Source: Pseudomonadota bacterium (GTDB lineage Bacteria > Bdellovibrionota > FAC87 > UBA2466). Taken from it: DNA of 64,000 nucleotides. The stretch is from NCBI GenBank assembly GCA_009927165.1, contig RFNO01000107.1, positions 1-64,000 on the forward strand, written 5' to 3'. Position numbers and translations under genes: made by a program. Shown piece by piece: positions 58,491-64,000 of this stretch (positions are counted from its first letter, which is position 1; each line of letters opens with the position of its first letter). The notes beneath the pieces are model-generated. The model was not told where the DNA came from, did not search any database, and saw nothing but the letters and a program-made list of their open reading frames with translations.

Positions 58491-59116
58491 CGAAGAAAAG
58501 GATTGTTTCGTTTCTCTTGTCCGATCGAAGTAGTGGGGCCGTGCCCAGGATATACTCGTATATCGTCGTCCAAAACGAGGAGCCTGGTTTTTATAGATTG
58601 TATCAGCTGATCAAAGTTGCCTCCCCACAAATCAGTCCGGCCAATACTTCCGCTAAAAAGGGAGTCTCCCGAAAAAACCTGCTCAGCACCATCTAGGAGT
58701 TTGAAGCAAACACCGCCGGGACTGTGTCCCGGCGTGTGAATGACCTGAATCCGATGTTGGCCAAAAGATAAGATCTCTTCATCCGAAATAAACTTATCAA
58801 TGGGGCTCGGTTCCTCAAACTGCATCCCGAACATCTGTCCTTGTGCCGACAGCATTTTATAAATGGACTCATCACCTTTATGCAAACAGATGGGTGCCAA
58901 GGTTTTCTCTTTGACCCCTTTGGTGCCACCAATATGATCAAAATGCGCATGGGTGTGTAACAGATATTTCACAGTAACCCCCTGTCGGTCGAGCTCTGAA
59001 ATGATTCTTTGAGGCTCATCTCCTGGGTCGATCAAGACTGCTTCGAATGTCTTCTCACAGGCCAATAAAGTACAGTTGCATTGGAGGGGACCAACAACCA
59101 TTGTGTCTAGAATCAT
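58487..59116 (-). CDS. MBL-fold hydrolase (glyoxalase II-like)
   Basis: LLHTHAHFDHIGG, HTPGHSPGGVCF, FSGDSLFSGSIGRTDLWGG. Confidence 0.95.
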   Translation of the reverse strand: MILDTMVVGPLQCNCTLLACEKTFEAVLIDPGDEPQRIISELDRQGVTVKYLLHTHAHFDHIGGTKGVKEKTLAPICLHKGDESIYKMLSAQGQMFGMQFEEPSPIDKFISDEEILSFGQHRIQVIHTPGHSPGGVCFKLLDGAEQVFSGDSLFSGSIGRTDLWGGNFDQLIQSIKTRLLVLDDDIRVYPGHGPTTSIGQEKRNNPFLR

Positions 59117-60534
59117 GAAAATCTCCCGACGCAATCATGCGTCCCAAAAAGGAAAATACTCCCACGTCTTCCGTTTTTTCGAGGATTGAGTCTGACCAGT
59201 ATCTGTTCGAGCGGGCCAGGTTTCGACTCGAGAACCATATCGAACTGTGACTTGAGCTCGGGATGGTTATCTAAGACATCTCTTCTGGCGGCAAGTATTC
59301 CGTCACATTTTCTGTTCGATTCAGAAAACATCTGAGTTTCATTGATGTGCCTAACTGAAAACTTTTTCAGGCTAAACGCATCCGGAATTAAAACCATGGA
59401 GTCATCAAGATCATATAAAGTCGTAATTTCCTGTTTTCGGTCTAGGTACTGAACAACGCCAATGACGTTGCTCTGAGGGGCTGAAAATGTGGCAAAGGGA
59501 AGCAGAAGAAAATTAACCGTACAAAAATATATTACGCGCCAGCTGGGAAGGTTTTTTTGGAAGTGAAAGAGAGCCAACGGAGTAAGGAGAACCAAAAAGA
59601 GAACCAATATGGGAACCATGAAGCGTTCCTCTTTGTGTGGAACGATTGAATGAAAAAACAAAAAAATCGCAAAATAACAAACAACTGGGGTTAGGGTTCG
59701 GTAGGATTGCTGCCACCCAAAGCCACGGGCCCCTCCGAAAAAAGTAGGTGGAATGGAAAGAGCAACGAAAAGCAGGAGGTACGTGTAAAACGGAGTAGTA
59801 CCGTAACTGGAAGAAAAATGTATATTGTATTCAACGTATCTTAACAGTGAGCGGTGAAACCCCCCGGTGAGATAGAGATCCAGCAGTCCAGTAAGAAAGA
59901 ATGCTAAGATCCCTGTAATAAAAAAGGCTAGGATTCCTTTAGAGTCTTTCCGTAGAAGGGGAAGTAGAAAAAGTCCGAACACGCAAACTCCCGTTTGAAA
60001 GCGAAAGAGTGAAGCTCCAGAAATGGCTATCATGGAAAGGGCAACCCATCGATTTCTCCCTTCGTTCCAATAAAGATAAGCAAAAAAGGCGCTGAGAGTT
60101 ACGAAAGCTCCCGCCATGTTCTCGATAAGGGGCCGAGTAAAAATAAGGGGCAGAACAAAATAAAAACTGACGAAGAATTGAGAAATGGCTTTCTTTTTTG
60201 AGTCATCGAAGAAGTGTTGGACACAGTAGCTTTGAATTAAAAAGAATACTGCCCCGATAATTATAAGGACAAATCGAAGTTGATGAGTAGGACTCGTAAG
60301 TCCGAGCCACAGAGCTAGTTTACTTAAACCCAACAGGACAATAGCTTGAAACGGCATTCGGATTCCGGTTGTGGACAGAATCGTTTCTACTGAACTGGTC
60401 TGTGCAGGGATAAAGCGTGCAATTCCTTCGGAATAATCATCCAGCGCAATAATGCCTTGGTTGAAATATCCGGTGAAAATGGTGAGAAGGAAGCCGGTCC
60501 AGAAAAACAAACGAGTCCACCGACTGATGCTCAT
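59113..60534 (-). CDS. GT22-like (Alg9/PIG-B type) membrane mannosyltransferase
   Basis: Multi-TM with HKEERFMVPILVLF signature. Confidence 0.8.
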   Translation of the reverse strand: MSISRWTRLFFWTGFLLTIFTGYFNQGIIALDDYSEGIARFIPAQTSSVETILSTTGIRMPFQAIVLLGLSKLALWLGLTSPTHQLRFVLIIIGAVFFLIQSYCVQHFFDDSKKKAISQFFVSFYFVLPLIFTRPLIENMAGAFVTLSAFFAYLYWNEGRNRWVALSMIAISGASLFRFQTGVCVFGLFLLPLLRKDSKGILAFFITGILAFFLTGLLDLYLTGGFHRSLLRYVEYNIHFSSSYGTTPFYTYLLLFVALSIPPTFFGGARGFGWQQSYRTLTPVVCYFAIFLFFHSIVPHKEERFMVPILVLFLVLLTPLALFHFQKNLPSWRVIYFCTVNFLLLPFATFSAPQSNVIGVVQYLDRKQEITTLYDLDDSMVLIPDAFSLKKFSVRHINETQMFSESNRKCDGILAARRDVLDNHPELKSQFDMVLESKPGPLEQILVRLNPRKNGRRGSIFLFGTHDCVGRFS

Positions 60535-61538
60535 CCATGTCCTCCCATCAAAAAAGGCTGGCCATCGTCGACAGGTTTTTGAAAGTTGCAGCTAGAGAAA
60601 AACTCGATAGCTAATTTCTTCAATTCGTCTACATCGTGAGTCTGAAAAATCTTGCCTCGAAAAGCTGAGCTGTAGGGGAATCCAGAAGCATACCAACCCA
60701 TGAATTTTTTTAGTGAGAGAAAAGCTCTGTCTCTATCCTTTTTTTCTATGGCCAGATCAAAGTGCTCCGAAATGAGATCAGTGAAGTTATAGTCGACACT
60801 AGACGAACCCAGGATTTCTTGAAATATCCAAGGATTTTTCAAGGCGCCCCGGCCTATCATCACTCCATGACTGTAACCATCATCGATTCGCTTTTTGGCT
60901 TGAGTCGAAGTGATGATGTCGCCGTTGCCAATAATCGGAATAGAACTGGATATAGCCACTTCTCGAATAAGCTCCCAGTCGGCGAGCCCAGAGTAACCTT
61001 GCGCTCGAGTTCTGCCGTGAATAGCAACCCAACTAACACCACAGTCGGCAGCTACTTTAACAACTTCCTTTACGTTTCGACTGGTTTCGTCCCACCCCGT
61101 TCTTACTTTAATCGTTAAGGGTATTCTCAAGTTGCTTTTAAGGGTGGTAAGTAGTTCTCCCATCTTGTTAGGATTCTTTAGCCAAGCAGAACCGCTCCCG
61201 TCGCAAACTACTTTTTTTACAGGGCATCCAAAATTGATATCGACGAAATCGGCACCTTCTTCTTGGACAATCTTAGCTGCTTGGTTCATGGTTTCGATAC
61301 TTGAACCGAAAATTTGAATGCCTACGGGTCTTTCTCTTTCATCAAAACGAAGCATTTGACGAGTTCTTTCGCCCCCGCGAACCAAACCTTCAGCGGATAA
61401 GAGTTCAGAAATAACAATCTGGCTGCCCATTTTTCTCATGAGCAGACGAAAAACGGTGTCAGTGATTCCGGCCATCGGGGCCAAAACAAAACGAGCATTT
61501 CCAAAACGCTCTTTGAACAATTCAATGGGGGGTAGCAC
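60531..61538 (-). CDS. dusB: tRNA-dihydrouridine synthase
   Basis: LAPMAGITDTVFRLL, DINFGCPVKKVV, VRTGWDE, IHGRTRAQGYSG, GNGDI. Confidence 0.95.
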   Translation of the reverse strand: MLPPIELFKERFGNARFVLAPMAGITDTVFRLLMRKMGSQIVISELLSAEGLVRGGERTRQMLRFDERERPVGIQIFGSSIETMNQAAKIVQEEGADFVDINFGCPVKKVVCDGSGSAWLKNPNKMGELLTTLKSNLRIPLTIKVRTGWDETSRNVKEVVKVAADCGVSWVAIHGRTRAQGYSGLADWELIREVAISSSIPIIGNGDIITSTQAKKRIDDGYSHGVMIGRGALKNPWIFQEILGSSSVDYNFTDLISEHFDLAIEKKDRDRAFLSLKKFMGWYASGFPYSSAFRGKIFQTHDVDELKKLAIEFFSSCNFQKPVDDGQPFLMGGHG

Positions 61539-61625
61539 GGGGGGAGACTACACTAAAGGGGTGGCAAAGATCCAGTATGCTCTGAATGGCAGGAGAACGC
61601 CATAAAAGTACATAAATACAATAAC

Positions 61626-63197
61626 TTAGATGCTCTTCCGCTGGTAGTCATCAATCGAGTATTTCCAAACTGGAAGACCACAGTAACGATCGCCTTCAGG
61701 ACAGTAAGGTGTGATTCCTGCTCGAAGCCGCAAGTAACAAGGTGCTCGGAGGTGTTCTCCTACTTGGGGTGCCACTGCTTTTACTTGCTGAATCTCATCA
61801 ATCGTTGCACGGAAAATTTCTTCTTGAGCATTGTAACAACTTCGCATTTTCCATTTGTGTTGATAGGCCTGTAAATCTCCCGAAGAGATCATTCGAATCG
61901 CCGTGCTATTAGGCAGCAAGTAAAATGCCGAATCTGGTCTTTCCCCAATTTCTAAAAGTTGCTTCACAGCTTGGAATGACCTCTCCATGCACTGGTTGTA
62001 GATCTGTTCAGCTTCACTTGACTGGGTAATTCCATAAGGTGTGATGAAATCGACTTTGCCCGTAAATTGAGTAATAAGCACTGGCCGACTCGACATGACC
62101 ATCCGGTGCCGTTGATCCTGAGAATCCGCCGTGTGGCTAATTTTCTTTTGAAAAGTAAAATGAACATGATGAAAAATTTGGCTCAGTCGATCAAATGTCG
62201 AAGCATTTAGGGGATCTGCCAACATGGGATTACTTCGAGGATCGAGTAGGAGAGATAGCGCTTCTTGATCGCTCAACTCCTTCTCAGTTTGACCTAAAGC
62301 AGTGCGAGTGGCTTCAGCCAACACTTTTTCTGTTCCCAGGCTGTAGTCGATCAGTTTGGATGTTCTTCCTTCTAACTTGCGATCAAATTCAGCAATAAAC
62401 TGTTCAGAAGCTAATTGGTTTCTTTGATTGAGTGACTGAACGAAAGAATGTTCCAAAGTTTTTTCTAGAGGAATTGGATCTTGGATTTCCTTTTCAAACA
62501 GAGGGTCAGCTTTTTTTACGGCATCCAACATTTTTGCAACAACCACTTTTTGTTCCAGCGGAGTTTCAAAGTGATGACAAAGTCGCCAGTAACGAAGTAA
62601 AGTCAATGCGCTTATCGTATGATAAAGATAAGCAGTAGTTCCTACCCCGAGAGCATAACGAGCAACTTCATAAAGTCTCTTTTCGACTTGGGGATCCCAT
62701 TTCTCAGCATACTTGCGCCGAGATTTAAACCTTTCATAGTAATCATTTCGAATAGGGGGCCGCAAAACCTCTATCAACTGCTCGTAGACATCCATTTGAT
62801 GGCGAATGGTTTGCTCATAAATTTTTTGCCCCTTTTCAGACAAGGGAGGCACCACAAAACTAGATGGCTTCACTTTAACGTAACGTTGGCTGACTTGTTC
62901 CGAGTTATAGAAAGGATGGCTATGCAAAAAACTCCAAATGAATTGTCTTGAGACACCGGAGATCGCAAATACAAAATGGGCATGTTGACGAGTAGTTAAG
63001 TGACCAGCTTCTAAAGTAGAGGAAGCAATTTTGTCTCTTAAAGCAATCGCTTTTTCATCTTTAGAAATGTCTTCAGGGTAAATGACTCCCTTACCGGAAT
63101 AGCAGGTTCGGGCTGATGCCACTGCAATCTCATAGGGCTGTTGAATCGATCCCACTAATTCCACTTTTATGTCATCAAATGTTCTTAAATTATCCAT
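61626..63197 (-). CDS. thyX: Double-length flavin-dependent thymidylate synthase-like protein
   Basis: First half ISGVSRQFIWSFLHSHPFYNSEQVSQRY; second half QRHRMVMSSRPVL and LQAYQHKWKMRSCYNAQEEI. Confidence 0.88.
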   Translation of the reverse strand: MDNLRTFDDIKVELVGSIQQPYEIAVASARTCYSGKGVIYPEDISKDEKAIALRDKIASSTLEAGHLTTRQHAHFVFAISGVSRQFIWSFLHSHPFYNSEQVSQRYVKVKPSSFVVPPLSEKGQKIYEQTIRHQMDVYEQLIEVLRPPIRNDYYERFKSRRKYAEKWDPQVEKRLYEVARYALGVGTTAYLYHTISALTLLRYWRLCHHFETPLEQKVVVAKMLDAVKKADPLFEKEIQDPIPLEKTLEHSFVQSLNQRNQLASEQFIAEFDRKLEGRTSKLIDYSLGTEKVLAEATRTALGQTEKELSDQEALSLLLDPRSNPMLADPLNASTFDRLSQIFHHVHFTFQKKISHTADSQDQRHRMVMSSRPVLITQFTGKVDFITPYGITQSSEAEQIYNQCMERSFQAVKQLLEIGERPDSAFYLLPNSTAIRMISSGDLQAYQHKWKMRSCYNAQEEIFRATIDEIQQVKAVAPQVGEHLRAPCYLRLRAGITPYCPEGDRYCGLPVWKYSIDDYQRKSI

Positions 63198-64000
63198 TAG
63201 GTACTCTCATCCTGTTTGAGACGTTCTTTCGGATGTGTTTTCTTATAAGCTGCTTTTAATCTTTCGACGTCAACTTGAGTGTATTTTTGAGTGGTGACTA
63301 AAGACTGATGTCCCAAAAGCTCCTGAATTTCTCTCAGACCCGCCCCTCTAGATAATAAATGGGTAGCACAGGAATGCCGTAGGGTATGGGGAGTCACTTG
63401 TGAACCCAGAGGCCCTAGAATTTCAGTAGCAAACTCTCGCAAGTTTCTTTGAACGCTTCTAACCGACAGTGCTTTGCCCTCTTTATTCACAAAAAGAGGG
63501 GTTTGGGGACCCTGCTTTTGAAAAGATGGCATCGAATAGATGTAATCTAAAAGAGCTTTCTGGCAGTGACGCCCAATAGGTACAGCCCTTTCCTTGTTAC
63601 CTTTTCCCAAAACAAGGATGGTGCCAGAGCGAAAATCAATTTTCTCATAAGTAAGCGCAGCCAGCTCCGAAACGCGAATTCCCGTCGAATAGAGAAGCTC
63701 CACAATTCCTCTCATGCGTTTTTCTCTTAAAGAGTCGGTCGGTATTCCTTCTATCAGCTTAATTACGTCTTCCGGTTTTAAGACGAAGGGAAGCCGTTCA
63801 CCTTGTTTAGGAAGAGAAATGAGTTTTGCAATATTACTTTCTAAGTATCCCTCTCTATGAAGGTATTTGAGAAAGCCTTTAATTACTGAGAGCCTACGCC
63901 CTACCGTAGCACGGGAATATTTTTTCATTTCCTCTGCTAAGTATTCTCTCAAAAGGGAAAAATCGGAAAGTCGAGACAGTTCAAATGACCCGACAGACTT
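63197..64000 (-). CDS. Tyrosine recombinase XerC/XerD family, N-terminus beyond window edge
   Basis: HTLRHSCATHLLSRGAGLREIQELLGHQSLVTTQKYTQV; frame stays open to 64000 (KSVGSFELSRLSDFSLLREYL). Confidence 0.94.
   Translation of the reverse strand, partial: KSVGSFELSRLSDFSLLREYLAEEMKKYSRATVGRRLSVIKGFLKYLHREGYLESNIAKLISLPKQGERLPFVLKPEDVIKLIEGIPTDSLREKRMRGIVELLYSTGIRVSELAALTYEKIDFRSGTILVLGKGNKERAVPIGRHCQKALLDYIYSMPSFQKQGPQTPLFVNKEGKALSVRSVQRNLREFATEILGPLGSQVTPHTLRHSCATHLLSRGAGLREIQELLGHQSLVTTQKYTQVDVERLKAAYKKTHPKERLKQDEST

Overview
This 64 kb chromosomal window is densely coded and has no recognisable IS element, phage module or CRISPR array. I read it as a Gram-negative, possibly Bdellovibrionota or 'delta-proteobacterial' genome, but taxonomy is only an inference. 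It splits into three parts. (1) 0-21.8 kb is housekeeping and metabolism: tRNA-Asn, SCO1, LysA, a YgiQ-type radical SAM protein, a LOG protein, an M49 peptidase, FAH, a GlcD-type oxidase, GltX, a KimA-like permease and a Na+/H+ antiporter. (2) 21.8-49.6 kb is a large surface-glycan locus. It has many glycosyltransferases, a DegT aminotransferase with an epimerase, and an ABC exporter. It also has a complete-looking pseudaminic-acid-type pathway (PseB, C, F, H, I, G), an amidotransferase/HisH/HisF trio and a GDP-fucose synthase-like protein. (3) 49.6-64 kb is housekeeping again: tRNA-Ser, tadA, tRNA-Leu, tmk, holB, metG, tatD, an SLT protein, dusB, a tandem ThyX and a Xer recombinase. The observations I rate highest are: a class D beta-lactamase-fold protein that has lost all three catalytic motifs and is translationally coupled to an antiporter; a 933-aa fusion of PseG to a GT-B/capsule-type glycosyltransferase; pseI and pseG start codons that overlap divergently in one CATG; a HisH gene with no ATG/GTG/TTG start, apparently starting at CTG inside the upstream stop (CTGA); a double-length ThyX whose catalytic motif is divided between its two halves; and three tRNA genes each followed at 7, 7 and 25 nt by the start codon of a same-strand protein gene. 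All family calls come from motif recognition in the translated ORFs. No database search was run.
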